Assembly: GCA_017962445.1 (NCBI GenBank)
Contig: JAGCVI010000031.1
Coordinates: 62,001-126,000, forward strand
DNA length: 64,000 nt
Source of the DNA: Bacteroidales bacterium
GTDB taxonomy: Bacteria; Bacteroidota; Bacteroidia; Bacteroidales; P3
Reading direction: 5' to 3'
Every line of letters starts with the position of its first letter. Position 1 is the stretch's first letter. The notes under the pieces were generated by a model. It saw only the letters and a program-made list of their open reading frames with translations. It ran no database searches and had not been told where the DNA came from. Both the position numbers and the translations under genes were made by a program. Of the stretch, positions 19,844 to 28,728 are shown one piece after another.

Positions 19844-21064
19844 TTATTGTTTTACAATCTTTTTCGTTTCTCCGTTGGCTTTCAGTATGTAAAGGCCTTG
19901 AGGGAGAGTGCTCATGTCAATGGTTGAGCGGCCGTTGCACTTGATGGCTTGGAGTTGTCGGCCCTGTATGTCGAACAATTCAACCGTGCCTTCTGCTTCA
20001 ACGGAAATGATGTCGAAAGCGGGATTTGGATAAACTCTGAAGTTACTGTGACCGCTTGGCTCGTTGACAGCCACTGGAATTGATGGTGATCCGTCGGTCA
20101 AGAATAGACGATAGGTGCGGGTTGTTGTGCCGTCCTCGGCGGTAACGTTGAGAGTGGCAAGCAGTATGCTGTCGTTGTATTGCATGACAGAGCAGTCGAC
20201 GACGGCATCGTCAGCCTCTTTTGTTGCCACGATGGATTCTGGCGAGAAATCGCTCAGGCTGTTGATCTGGATTGCATAGTCGAAACAGTTCTTGTGAAAA
20301 TCAGGTATAGCATTGCCTTCAACAGTTATACCTGTAAGCCATGCGCTGTAGATAAATTCAATGTCATCGACCGAAATCGAATCGTTTGCCGAGCCTTCGC
20401 CGGGTACTTCGTTAGTGGTGATATTTACAAGAATATAAGCGGCTTCGGAGTTGCCGTCGTATACAAACGGCACTTTAAGCTGAACCCATTCCATGTCATC
20501 GGCGACGGAAGTAGTGCGAGTGGTGCTTGCCATAGCATAGCCTTTGTAAAGGTTTGTGTTGCCTACATTGTTGGGAGCCTTGAAATCGTTGTCTCCATGT
20601 ATGATGGTCTCGATGTGAGCCACAGAAGTACGGCTCGAGGCATAGAAACTTACCCATACATACATTGAATCGGGTGTGGCGGTGAAAGGCTGGCTATGGT
20701 CGGCATTGCCGCGTTGGGTATAGTTGTAGTTATTGCTGCTTGAGGCTGACGCTGCACCCGCATGAATTCGGCCGGTCGTCATGTTGCCGTTGGCAACGAT
20801 TCCTATGATGGACTTTGCGTAAATGGTAAGGTAGTGGTTGCCAGACGAGCCGGGGCGACCTCCATTGCGACGGTAGTGGTGGTTGGAAGAGGCAAGCGAG
20901 GCGTAGGAGCCGTCACTCGAACTGAACGTGTTCCAATGGGTGGGTTCTGAGGTGTTGCCTCCGTCCCATTGCTCAAAGCCGGCATTGGGCAACTGAAACA
21001 CTCCTTGTGCCAATAAAGATGCGGGAATAAGCAGTGCTGCTAAAAAAAATAATCTGTGTTTCAT
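19844..21064 (-). CDS. T9SS-exported protein, PCMD-like, with type A sorting domain
   Basis: 406 residues. Signal peptide ends SLLAQ; the mature start LPNAGFEQWDGG..EPTHWNTF resembles the PCMD (putative carbohydrate metabolism) family, a beta-sandwich often found on Bacteroidota surface lipoproteins. The last 70 residues are a type A T9SS sorting domain: FRVYPNPAFDIISVE, ELFDIQGRQL, MSTLPQGLYILKAN ending in KKIVKQ. The protein is therefore probably carried across the outer membrane by the T9SS and attached or released. Twelve bases separate it from ispE upstream and 11 from the ROK gene downstream. The PCMD call is tentative; the sorting domain is secure. Confidence 0.85.
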   Translation of the reverse strand: MKHRLFFLAALLIPASLLAQGVFQLPNAGFEQWDGGNTSEPTHWNTFSSSDGSYASLASSNHHYRRNGGRPGSSGNHYLTIYAKSIIGIVANGNMTTGRIHAGAASASSSNNYNYTQRGNADHSQPFTATPDSMYVWVSFYASSRTSVAHIETIIHGDNDFKAPNNVGNTNLYKGYAMASTTRTTSVADDMEWVQLKVPFVYDGNSEAAYILVNITTNEVPGEGSANDSISVDDIEFIYSAWLTGITVEGNAIPDFHKNCFDYAIQINSLSDFSPESIVATKEADDAVVDCSVMQYNDSILLATLNVTAEDGTTTRTYRLFLTDGSPSIPVAVNEPSGHSNFRVYPNPAFDIISVEAEGTVELFDIQGRQLQAIKCNGRSTIDMSTLPQGLYILKANGETKKIVKQ

Positions 21065-21076
21065 TTGTTTGTATAT

Positions 21077-21925
21077 TTATGATATTTTGTTGAAGTCATA
21101 TTCGAAAATTCCGAGACAATTTGTTTCGAGATCCAGATTGTCGATATCTGTATCGTTGTTGAATATGCCGAAGACCGACGAACCAGAACCGCTCATTGAT
21201 GCGTAAATGGCTCCTGCGGAGTAAAAGCGGTTTTTGATTTCTCCCAGATTGGGATATTTCGTGAAAACACTCTCCTCGAAATCATTCACCAGATTGTTAC
21301 GCCATTCATGCATTGGCATTGCGAGGACATCGCGAAGGCTTATACCTTTGTCCACCCGTTTGTCGCGAGGTGTTATGCCTCTGTAAGCGTCGGCTGTCGA
21401 AACTGCTGTGTCGGGTTTCACCAGCATGATTTTGTGATATTGCAAAGGATTGTATCCCAATGGCTCGAGACAGTCGCCTATGCCAGTCGCGAAGGCCGGC
21501 ACGTTGTCGATAAAGAATGGGCAATCAGCTCCCAGCCTGCTTGCCAGCTGTCGCAGCTCACTGTTTGGCAGGCCTAAGTCGAACAATTCGTTAATCATCT
21601 TTAGAGTGAATGCTGCGTCGCTGCTTCCACCGCCAAGCCCTGCTCCGAAGGGTATGTTCTTGCGAAGCCTGATAGCGACGGGCTTGATGCTGCTGCCGAG
21701 CTCCAATTGCATAAGTCTGTAAGCACGTACTACAAGGTTCTGGTTGCAGTCGCCGTCAATGGCTATCCCTTCCTGAATGAACGAGAAGGAATCGGCTGGT
21801 TCTATCTCAAGCTCGTCGCAGAGGGGAACAGGCAAAAAGAGGGTCTCGAGGTCGTGATACCCATCGTCGCGGCGTCTAATAACGTGAAGCCCAAGGTTTA
21901 TCTTGCAATTTGGGAATGTCTTCAA
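21077..21925 (-). CDS. ispE: 4-diphosphocytidyl-2-C-methyl-D-erythritol kinase
   Basis: 282 residues, typical length. Opens with KINLGLHVIRRRDDGYHDLETLF, the IspE signature, and has the GHMP kinase ATP loop IPFGAGLGGGSSDAAF (91-106). Phosphorylates the 2-hydroxyl of CDP-methylerythritol in the non-mevalonate isoprenoid pathway. The start overlaps the phoH stop by four bases (21922-21925), so translation is probably coupled. Nothing unusual in the sequence. Confidence 0.97.
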   Translation of the reverse strand: MKTFPNCKINLGLHVIRRRDDGYHDLETLFLPVPLCDELEIEPADSFSFIQEGIAIDGDCNQNLVVRAYRLMQLELGSSIKPVAIRLRKNIPFGAGLGGGSSDAAFTLKMINELFDLGLPNSELRQLASRLGADCPFFIDNVPAFATGIGDCLEPLGYNPLQYHKIMLVKPDTAVSTADAYRGITPRDKRVDKGISLRDVLAMPMHEWRNNLVNDFEESVFTKYPNLGEIKNRFYSAGAIYASMSGSGSSVFGIFNNDTDIDNLDLETNCLGIFEYDFNKIS

Positions 21926-22896
21926 TCTGTCGTTTTTTGTTCTTGGTTGTCGTGGTTTCTTTCGTACGCACGGATGATTTTTGTGACCAGTCGGTGACGT
22001 ATCACATCGCTATTGTCAAGTTCGATGACAGAAATGCCTTCAATGTCTTTCAATATCTGTGTTGCCTGAACCAGACCCGACTGTTGGTTTCGAGGCAGGT
22101 CTATCTGTGTCACGTCACCGGTGACGATGAATTTGGCGTTGCGCCCCATGCGTGTGAGGAACATTTTGAGCTGTGCCGGTGTGGCGTTCTGCGCCTCGTC
22201 GAGGATGACGTAAGCGTTGTCGAGCGTGCGTCCACGCATAAAAGCGAGTGGTGCTATCTCAATGGTGTTATCCTCCCAGTAGGAGAGCAGCTTTTGTTGA
22301 GGAATCATGTCTCGCAAGGCATCGTAGAGCGGTTGCAGATAGGGGTCGAGTTTGTCGCGCAGGTCTCCGGGAAGGAAACCAAGGCTTTCTCCTGCCTCGA
22401 CAGCGGGGCGAGTAAGGATGATACGCCGTATTTCTTTGTTTTTCAATGCTCGTACGGCCAGGGCTACGGCAGTGTATGTTTTTCCTGTTCCGGCGGGACC
22501 GATGGCGAAGACCATGTCATTTTTCTTTACCGACTCCACCAGTCGCTGCTGGTTTGGGGTGCGTGCCTTTATCAACAAGCCGTTGCGGCCATGGACAAGT
22601 ATTTCGTCATTGGTTTCAGTCTCAGGGCCGCTGCCGTTTTCCATTATTTGCATTATGGCGTTCTCGTTTATGCGACCAAATTTCTCATAGTAGGTCACCA
22701 TTGCTCCCAGCTTGTCTTCAAACAGGGCTATATCGTCAGCTGGTCCCAATGCCTTCAGCATCTCGCCGCGAACAATCAGTTTCAGTTTAGGGAAAAGAAG
22801 TCTGATAAAATCGAGCATCTTTTCGTTGGCACCCCAGAAGTGCGCATAATCAATATCTTCGAGAGAGATTATTTTTTCGGAGCATTGTTCGTCCAT
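21922..22896 (-). CDS. phoH: PhoH-like ATPase (YbeZ type)
   Basis: 324 residues. An N-terminal KH-like segment (about 1-75) precedes the P-loop ATPase, with Walker A GPAGTGKT (133-140), RPAVEAGESLGFLPGD, and Walker B-like VILDEAQNAT followed by FLTRMGRNAKFIVTGDVTQIDLP. This is the YbeZ/PhoH family linked to RNA metabolism and ribosome maturation, usually with the endonuclease YbeY; no ybeY is in view. It heads the phoH-ispE run. The upstream minus strand has a TAATTTTG-like -7 element (complement of 22922-22929) without a good -33. Confidence 0.95.
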   Translation of the reverse strand: MDEQCSEKIISLEDIDYAHFWGANEKMLDFIRLLFPKLKLIVRGEMLKALGPADDIALFEDKLGAMVTYYEKFGRINENAIMQIMENGSGPETETNDEILVHGRNGLLIKARTPNQQRLVESVKKNDMVFAIGPAGTGKTYTAVALAVRALKNKEIRRIILTRPAVEAGESLGFLPGDLRDKLDPYLQPLYDALRDMIPQQKLLSYWEDNTIEIAPLAFMRGRTLDNAYVILDEAQNATPAQLKMFLTRMGRNAKFIVTGDVTQIDLPRNQQSGLVQATQILKDIEGISVIELDNSDVIRHRLVTKIIRAYERNHDNQEQKTTD

Positions 22897-23094
22897 AAAA
22901 GATTTGTTTCGTTTCAGATTGCAAAATTACGCATAAAATCCCGGTTTACGCCACTGTGCCCTTAAAATCTTATCAACGAGGTTTCAACAATCGATGTAAT
23001 ACCATCAGAATGTTTGGTGGTATTGTCTGTTAGAATTGTGTGTAATAAAATAAATGGCAGGATGGGACCCTTTGTACTCGCGGTTGCTTTTATG

Positions 23095-24003
23095 TCAGGA
23101 AGGTATGTCCTGGCGTTTCTTGCTGGTGGTGACTATCCAGACACCGAGAAAGACGAGTAGGGCGGCGAGGACTTTTGTCAGTGTCAGGCGGTCGGTGCCT
23201 TCGACGATGGCCAAAGCGATGGCTATTAGAGGCTGCAAGTAGCCGTACATGCTCACCAGGGTGGGGCGGATTCGTGTCTGTCCTATCGGCAGAAGGAAGT
23301 AGGCGACAAAAGTGGCGAAGAAGATAAGGAAGGCTATCTCCCACCAAATCGTGCCGCTTACGGCGGAGAAATCTGTCGTTGCCAGGCTTGGCAGTGTGAA
23401 TGGGATGGCCAGCACAAAGGAGACCAGAAACATCCATTTCATCATGGTGACCACCGAGTAGCGTGCCACGAGCGGCCGGCAGGTACCAAGGTACAGCGCG
23501 AACAGGGTGCAGTTGAGTATGCAGTAAGTGATTCCTAGGGGTGTGGTCTCTGCGGCTCCGCTGCTTTGGGCGTTACTTTGCATGATGACCCACAGCACTC
23601 CGGCAAAGCTTATCAGCACTCCGCCGGCTTTTTTCCATGTTATGGGTTCGCGCAGGAAAATGGCAGCGGCAAACATGGTGAGGATGGGCGTGATGGTGGT
23701 GATTATCGAGAGGTCAACCGGCGTGGTTCGGGCAATGGCGTTGAGGAAGGTGAGCTGTGGAAGGAAGATACCTATAATTGCCGCACCGAAAATCTTGAGC
23801 AGGTCGGGCATGGGCACATGCTCGCGTGGCATGAACAGCGAAACCAGCCAGAACAATGCTCCGGCCACAAGCGCTCGCATGGCGAAAAGCGTTATTGGCG
23901 CAATACCGCTTTCTGTCGTGATGTCGCGACAGAAAACGATATTGAGTCCAAAGATAACGTAGGTGCCAGCTGCAGCGAGATGGCCTATGAAGGGGGATTT
24001 CAC
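23095..24003 (-). CDS. DMT superfamily (EamA) transporter
   Basis: 302 residues with about ten hydrophobic segments arranged as two EamA repeats (roughly 5-140 and 155-295), the usual ten-helix DMT layout. The start is GTG (24001-24003), overlapping the pepD stop by four bases as GTGA, so coupling with pepD is likely. EamA exporters move metabolites or amino acids outward; linkage to a dipeptidase hints at amino-acid or peptide-derived substrate, but this is only positional inference. Downstream (22998-23024) is a 7-bp hairpin (AATACCA/TGGTATT) with no U-tract. Confidence 0.9.
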   Translation of the reverse strand: MKSPFIGHLAAAGTYVIFGLNIVFCRDITTESGIAPITLFAMRALVAGALFWLVSLFMPREHVPMPDLLKIFGAAIIGIFLPQLTFLNAIARTTPVDLSIITTITPILTMFAAAIFLREPITWKKAGGVLISFAGVLWVIMQSNAQSSGAAETTPLGITYCILNCTLFALYLGTCRPLVARYSVVTMMKWMFLVSFVLAIPFTLPSLATTDFSAVSGTIWWEIAFLIFFATFVAYFLLPIGQTRIRPTLVSMYGYLQPLIAIALAIVEGTDRLTLTKVLAALLVFLGVWIVTTSKKRQDIPS

Positions 24004-25445
24004 TTCAGATTCTTAAGTATGGCCAGCGTGAGGTCCCAAAACATCTGGACGGTTTTTATCTCTATGCGCTCGTCGGGACTGTGCACACCTCTCAGCGTCG
24101 GGCCATAGCTTATCATGTCCATCTTGGGGTATTTCTCGCCGATGAGTCCGCATTCAAGACCCGCGTGAATTGCGCGCACCACAGGTTCGTGGTGGAACAT
24201 GGCTTTGTAGGTCTCGACACCGACTTTCAAGACGCGGCTCGAGGGGTTAGGTGTCCATCCCGGGTAACCGTCGCCGTGGCTGACATGCGCACCAATCATG
24301 CGGAAAGTCGACTCAATTTTCTGGGCGGCAGCATGCTTGGCACTCTCCACGCTGCTGCGCTGGCTGGTGGCTATGTGTATCTGCTTGTCGTTCATCTTGA
24401 TGCTGGCCAGATTGGTCGAGGTCTCAACGAAATTGGGTATTTCGCGGCTCATGGCTAGCACGCCGTGGGCGCAGGCGAAGAGGCTATTGAGCAGGTTGTA
24501 TTGTGTGTCGCGGTCTATCAGGAGTTGCGGCATGTCGATGGGAGTCAGTTCTACTTTGAGGTCGGGCTCGGTGCTGCGGAATTCGAAGGTGAGCTGTTTG
24601 CCGAAGTCGGCCACCATCTGCTGGAAGGCGGAGTCGAACTCCTTGGCTACCACGATGTCGGCCCAGGCTTCGCGAGCGATGGCGTTGCGCAGGTTGCCGC
24701 CGTCAATTTTTGCCAATCCTATTTTGCATTTCTCGGTAGCGTTCCACAGTATGCGCGTCAGCATCTTGTTGGCGTTGCCTAGTCCTTTGTTGATGTCGTC
24801 GCCGCTGTGTCCGCCTTTCAGGCCGCTTACCTTCACGCGGTAAGCCACTTCACCGGCAGGGCAGTAGCGTGTTGTGTAATCGATGGCCACGGTGGTGTCA
24901 ATGCCTCCAGCACAGCCGATGCAGAACTCGCCTTCGTCCTCGTCGTCGAAGTTGAGAAGAATGTCACTCTTAAGCCATTCCGTCGAGAGTCCGCCGGCAC
25001 CGGTGAGGCCAGTCTCCTCGTCGACGGTGAAAAGAGCTTCGAGCGGGCCGTGCTCAACGGTGTCGTCGGCAAGTATGGCCAGTATTGCTGCTACGCCAAT
25101 GCCGTCGTCGGCTCCGAGGGTGGTGCCGTCGGCGGTAAGCCATTCACCGTCGAGGACAGGCTGTATGCCGTCTTTCAGAAAGTCGAACTCTTTGTCGCCG
25201 TTCTTCTCGCAGACCATGTCCATATGTGCCTGCAGGCACACGCCTTGGGAATTTTCATAGCCTTTAGAGGCAGGCTTACGTATCAGTACGTTGCCCAGTT
25301 CGTCGTGCAGCGTTTCAAAGCCGTGGTCATGACCGAATTTCTGTAAGTATGCCGAAATTTTCTCCTCGTGTTTTGAGGGACGCGGGATTTGCATAATCTC
25401 GCCAAAATATTGCCATACGGCAGCGGGTTTCAGTTGTGAAAGCAT
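24000..25445 (-). CDS. pepD: Aminoacyl-histidine dipeptidase (M20C, PepD)
   Basis: 481 residues from the ATG at 25443-25445 (MLSQLKPAAVWQYF); an upstream start at 25475 would add ten residues without support. M20 metallopeptidase residues are present: QAHMDMV (H74, D76), TLGADDGIGVAA (bridging Asp near 113) and VDEETGLTGA with catalytic Glu near 143. Cleaves X-His and other dipeptides in the cytoplasm using two zinc ions. Length matches the family. The next gene, a DMT exporter, overlaps its stop. Confidence 0.95.
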   Translation of the reverse strand: MLSQLKPAAVWQYFGEIMQIPRPSKHEEKISAYLQKFGHDHGFETLHDELGNVLIRKPASKGYENSQGVCLQAHMDMVCEKNGDKEFDFLKDGIQPVLDGEWLTADGTTLGADDGIGVAAILAILADDTVEHGPLEALFTVDEETGLTGAGGLSTEWLKSDILLNFDDEDEGEFCIGCAGGIDTTVAIDYTTRYCPAGEVAYRVKVSGLKGGHSGDDINKGLGNANKMLTRILWNATEKCKIGLAKIDGGNLRNAIAREAWADIVVAKEFDSAFQQMVADFGKQLTFEFRSTEPDLKVELTPIDMPQLLIDRDTQYNLLNSLFACAHGVLAMSREIPNFVETSTNLASIKMNDKQIHIATSQRSSVESAKHAAAQKIESTFRMIGAHVSHGDGYPGWTPNPSSRVLKVGVETYKAMFHHEPVVRAIHAGLECGLIGEKYPKMDMISYGPTLRGVHSPDERIEIKTVQMFWDLTLAILKNLK

Positions 25446-25795
25446 GATATGTCGTTTTTGATTTTTACAATACATTTATAACGTAGAAGCTCTGTTTTTG
25501 TTGTATTATTTATGAAAAAGCGAAGGTGTTGAATATAAAGTGCTTGAAATCTTTTGTGCATTTAATGTGGATAAAAAGTGTTTCACCGATTCATTCTTTT
25601 TCCTTAATTTTGCAAAATATTTCTAGAAAATTGTTTTGAATTCTGAATTTTTTACATGGTCAAACTTTATTAATCAAAAGCAATCAGAATCTTTAAAACT
25701 AGTAAAACAGGTAATTATATAAGATCTTGAACGTTATTGAGCGAAGCGACCAAAATCGAAAAAATAAATACAACTTTGAAAACAAACATACAGAA
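25446..25795. other. 350-base divergent intergenic region
   Basis: AT-rich gap between divergent pepD and gpsA. It holds one recognisable plus-strand promoter (25581-25612, listed separately) and no open reading frame, tRNA or repeat that I can support. The resulting gpsA leader of about 180 bases is long for this genome but shows no recognisable riboswitch. Confidence 0.6.
25581..25612 (+). promoter_or_regulatory. Putative promoter for gpsA
   Basis: TTTC at 25581-25584, a 20-base spacer and TAATTTTG at 25605-25612. The -7 element matches the Bacteroidota consensus; the -33 has C in place of G. It would give a leader of roughly 180 bases. Confidence 0.55.
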
Positions 25796-26815
25796 ATGAT
25801 AGGACTTTTGGGAAGCGGAAGCTGGGCTACCGCAATAGTAAAAATACTGCTTGAAAAGAAAGACCGCAAAATAAACTGGTGGGTACGCGAAGAGGAGGCT
25901 ATATCGACACTTATTGAAGAAAAACACAATCCTCTTTATTTGAGCGAAGCCTATATCGATACCTCTCGCACCAACATTAGCAGCGACATCCGTGAGGTGA
26001 TTGAAAAAAGTGACGATATCTACCTTGTTATTCCCTCGGCGTTTGTCGACAAAGCTTTGAAGACCGTTCCGCAAGAATTGTTGCGTCAGAAACGTTTCAT
26101 CTCAGCGGTAAAAGGCATCGTGCCAGAATACACGACTATAATCACCGAATATCTTCGCGAACAGATAGGCCTTGACTACAGCCAGTTGTGCATAGTAAGT
26201 GGTCCGTCGCATGCAGAGGAGACGGCACGTCAGAGGCTTACCTATCTTGCTGTCGCATCGACTAACCAGGAATTCGCTGAACATGTGCGCCGTCAGCTGA
26301 GTTGCCAATACATCAAGACAACCTATTCGACTGATATGACAGGCATAGAATGTGCTGCTGTACTTAAGAACATATATGCCATAGCTACAGGTATCTGTCG
26401 TGGTTTGGGATATGGTGACAACATTATTGCTGTGCTTATCTCCAATGCATTGCAGGAAATGACTGACTTCATGCAGTATTTCTCACCGATGATAGGATAC
26501 GGCGATTTCAACGCCGATGCACGTCTGCGTCAGTTTGAAAGTTTTGCCTATCTGGGCGACCTGCTAGTGACCAGCTACTCCCAGTTCAGCCGTAACCGTA
26601 CCTTCGGCAGCATGCTCGGCTACGGTTATAGTATAAAGGGCGCGCAGCTTGAAATGAAGATGGTGGCAGAAGGCTATTACGCGGTTAAGGGTGTGGAGAA
26701 GATCCGGCAAGACCTCAACATTAAAATGCCTATTGTCGAGGCTGTGTACGACATACTTTACGAGCGTAAATCACCCGCCAAACGGATGAAAAATGTACTT
26801 GAAAATCTGCATTAA
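25796..26815 (+). CDS. gpsA: NAD(P)H-dependent glycerol-3-phosphate dehydrogenase
   Basis: 339 residues from the ATG at 25796 (MIGLLGSGSWATAI), which places the dinucleotide-binding GxGxxA motif right at the N-terminus as in the family; the TTG at 25727 adds a 23-residue polar stretch and is unlikely. Other landmarks are SAVKGI with the catalytic lysine, VSGPSHAEE, GIECAAVLKNIYAIATGICRGLGYGDN and the C-terminal EMKMVAEGYYAVKG. Reduces dihydroxyacetone phosphate to sn-glycerol-3-phosphate for phospholipid synthesis. It has no close operon partner. Confidence 0.95.
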   Translation: MIGLLGSGSWATAIVKILLEKKDRKINWWVREEEAISTLIEEKHNPLYLSEAYIDTSRTNISSDIREVIEKSDDIYLVIPSAFVDKALKTVPQELLRQKRFISAVKGIVPEYTTIITEYLREQIGLDYSQLCIVSGPSHAEETARQRLTYLAVASTNQEFAEHVRRQLSCQYIKTTYSTDMTGIECAAVLKNIYAIATGICRGLGYGDNIIAVLISNALQEMTDFMQYFSPMIGYGDFNADARLRQFESFAYLGDLLVTSYSQFSRNRTFGSMLGYGYSIKGAQLEMKMVAEGYYAVKGVEKIRQDLNIKMPIVEAVYDILYERKSPAKRMKNVLENLH

Positions 26816-26971
26816 TTTTATTTGAAACAAATTTTTTACCATCCTTAAGGCCATGGCGATACCTTTCTTGGAAAACGTTGTGGTAAATTATATCAGAGTG
26901 TTTATCATTTAATTAGCATTTTGTAAATAAAATTATTTTACGTTTTTATTCACGGATTGTTTTTTTTATAG

Positions 26972-26979
26972 TACTTTTG
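26972..26979 (+). promoter_or_regulatory. Promoter -7 element for ferredoxin gene
   Basis: TACTTTTG fits the TAnnTTTG consensus and lies about 33 bases before the ferredoxin ATG. A clear -33 TTTG at the right distance is not visible; only an AT-rich stretch is. Confidence 0.55.
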
Positions 26980-27011
26980 CAAAACATTATTAACCCTTAA
27001 AACTGAAAAAA

Positions 27012-27179
27012 ATGGCTTACAGAATCACTGACTCTTGTGTTGCTTGCGGTACTTGCGCTGGCGAGTGCCCCGTCGGAGCTATTTCCGAAGGCGACATCTA
27101 CAAGATTGACGAAAACGCTTGCGTTAGCTGCGGTACTTGCGCAGACGCTTGCCCCACCGGCGCCATCGTCGAAGGCTAA
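27012..27179 (+). CDS. 2[4Fe-4S] ferredoxin
   Basis: A 55-residue protein beginning MAYRITDSCV. Two CxxCxxCxxxCP motifs are complete: C9, C12, C15, C19 and C37, C40, C43, C47, each followed by Pro. This is the classic clostridial-type two-cluster ferredoxin, a low-potential electron carrier for enzymes such as pyruvate:ferredoxin oxidoreductase in anaerobes. The gene stands alone: 195 bases after gpsA with its own -7 element, and followed by two hairpins before serS. Codon use is strongly biased (TGC/GGT/GCT), which suggests high expression. Confidence 0.95.
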   Translation: MAYRITDSCVACGTCAGECPVGAISEGDIYKIDENACVSCGTCADACPTGAIVEG

Positions 27180-27190
27180 TCGTCAACCGG

Positions 27191-27256
27191 GCGGGTTTTC
27201 CCGCAAATACTTATAAGAGGATGCTCCGCCGTGCGAAGTGTCCTCTTTGCTTTTTT
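27191..27256 (+). terminator. Terminator after ferredoxin gene
   Basis: Two hairpins follow the ferredoxin stop: GCGGG-TTTT-CCCGC at 27191-27204, and AAGAGGA (27215-27221) pairing with TCCTCTT (27241-27247) and followed by a run of six T at 27251-27256. The second has the form of an intrinsic terminator. Confidence 0.65.
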
Positions 27257-27289
27257 GACAACTGAATATCGCATAATACATTATATAAT

Positions 27290-28564
27290 ATGCTACAACT
27301 ACAATATATCAAAGACAACCGTGACGAATGTATTGAACGGCTTAAGATAAAACATGTCGCCGATGTTGAACAGCGCATCGACGAAATCATTGCTCTCGAC
27401 GAACGCCGCCGTGCCATGCAGCAGAAAAGCGACGCCGTCAAGGCTGAACAAAATGCCATAGCCAAGGAAATAGGCATGCTCTTCAAACAGGGCAAGCGCG
27501 ACGAGGCCGAAGCCAAGAAGGCCCGTACTGCCGATCTCAAGTCTGAAGAGAAGCAATTGGCCGACGAGATGGCTGCTGTTGAACAGGATCTGAATGCAAA
27601 GCTTATCTCTTTGCCCAACGCCCCGCACCTCAGTGTCCCTCAGGGCCGTACCGCCGACGACAACCTCGAGGTTGGCCGTTTCGGCAAGATGCCGGAACTT
27701 GGTAGCGATGCATTACCGCATTGGGACCTTTGCGCTAAATACGATTTGGTTGACTTTGAATTGGGTAACAAAATCACGGGTGCAGGCTTCCCTGTATACA
27801 AAGGCAAGGGTGCCCGCCTGTAGCGTGCCCTTATCAATTTCTTCCTCAACAGTGCTGCCGATGCCGGATACGTCGAAATCCAGCCGCCGCTGATGGTCAA
27901 CGAGGCTTCGGGTCTCGGCACTGGTCAGCTGCCTGACAAGGAAGGCCAGATGTACGCCATTCCACTTGACGGATTCTATATGATACCCACGGCCGAGGTC
28001 CCCATCACCAATATCTACCGCAATGTCATTGTCAATGCCGACCAGTTCCCCATCAAACATGCAGGTTACAGCGAATGTTTTCGTCGCGAGGCCGGCAGCT
28101 ACGGCAAGGATGTGCGCGGTTTGAACCGTTTGCACGAGTTCAGCAAGGTCGAAATCGTGGTCATCGAACACCCCGACCGCAGCTATGAACGCCTTGAGGA
28201 GATGAAGAAACATGTAGGAGGTTTGCTTGACAAGCTCGGCCTGCCGTACCGCATACTGAAACTCTGTGGCGGCGACATCAGCTTCACCTCGGCAATGACG
28301 TTCGACTTCGAGGTGTGGAGCGGCGCCCAGCAGCGTTGGCTCGAGGTTAGCTCGGTTTCCAACTTCGAGGCCTTCCAGGCAAACCGTATGAAACTGCGCT
28401 TCAAAGACAGTGACGGCAAGATGAAGCTGGCGCATACCCTCAACGGCAGTGCCCTCGCTCTGCCCCGTATTGTGGCGGCTTTGCTCGAGAACAACCAGAC
28501 CCCCGACGGAATCATTATGCCAGAGTGCCTGCGTCCCTACCTGGGTTTTGAGAAAATCAGCTAG
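27290..28564 (+). CDS. serS: Seryl-tRNA synthetase with in-frame amber codon
   Basis: The full frame encodes 424 residues, the normal SerRS length, but codon 178 is TAG (27821-27823). Both sides are in the same frame and are well conserved: the N-terminal coiled-coil arm (about 1-105) before the stop, and class II motif 2 (FRREAGSYGKDVRGL) and motif 3 (NGSALALPRIVAALLEN) after it. The stop sits in GARL-*-RALINFFL, where the family normally has Gln, so a single C-to-T change (CAG to TAG) explains it. The gene itself ends with TAG at 28562, and other genes here do too, so TAG is a stop in this genome. Possible readings are a sequencing or assembly error, amber suppression, or a second serS elsewhere. 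A 177-residue product would lack the catalytic core. Confidence 0.85.
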
Positions 28565-28599
28565 GGAATTAGAAGGATTACATCTTTTTAAATACACTA

Positions 28600-28627
28600 A
28601 AAGCCTTCATTAATGAAGGCTTTTTTT
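28600..28627 (+). terminator. Intrinsic terminator after serS
   Basis: A perfect palindrome, AAGCCTTCAT (28601-28610) with ATGAAGGCTT, followed by a run of T from 28621. The arms give 9-10 bp of stem and a tight loop. The A-tract just before it makes it usable from the minus strand too, downstream of the gene ending at 28729. Confidence 0.9.
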
Positions 28628-28728
28628 ATCTTTTAAGAAGTACAATTATTAATTTACCGCGTAATACTTGTTGAACGGTTTATTTTAAATCGTACGTTCT
28701 AAACAATTCACTGAAAAACAGTAAATAA

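Noticed and set aside
21910..22965. Long plus-strand frame opposite phoH
   Set aside because: It is the antisense shadow of phoH, with a Cys/Val/Phe-rich translation unlike any family.
26820..26837. Weak hairpin with T-run after gpsA
   Set aside because: Only a 5-bp, almost all A-T stem; not convincing as a terminator.
27821..27823. Genome-wide TAG-to-glutamine recoding
   Set aside because: TAG ends several intact genes in the window (12033, 28562, 43944, 56091), with no sensible extension after them, so TAG is a stop here.
27713..28597. Long minus-strand frame opposite serS
   Set aside because: Shadow of the conserved serS frame; no start context or family match.
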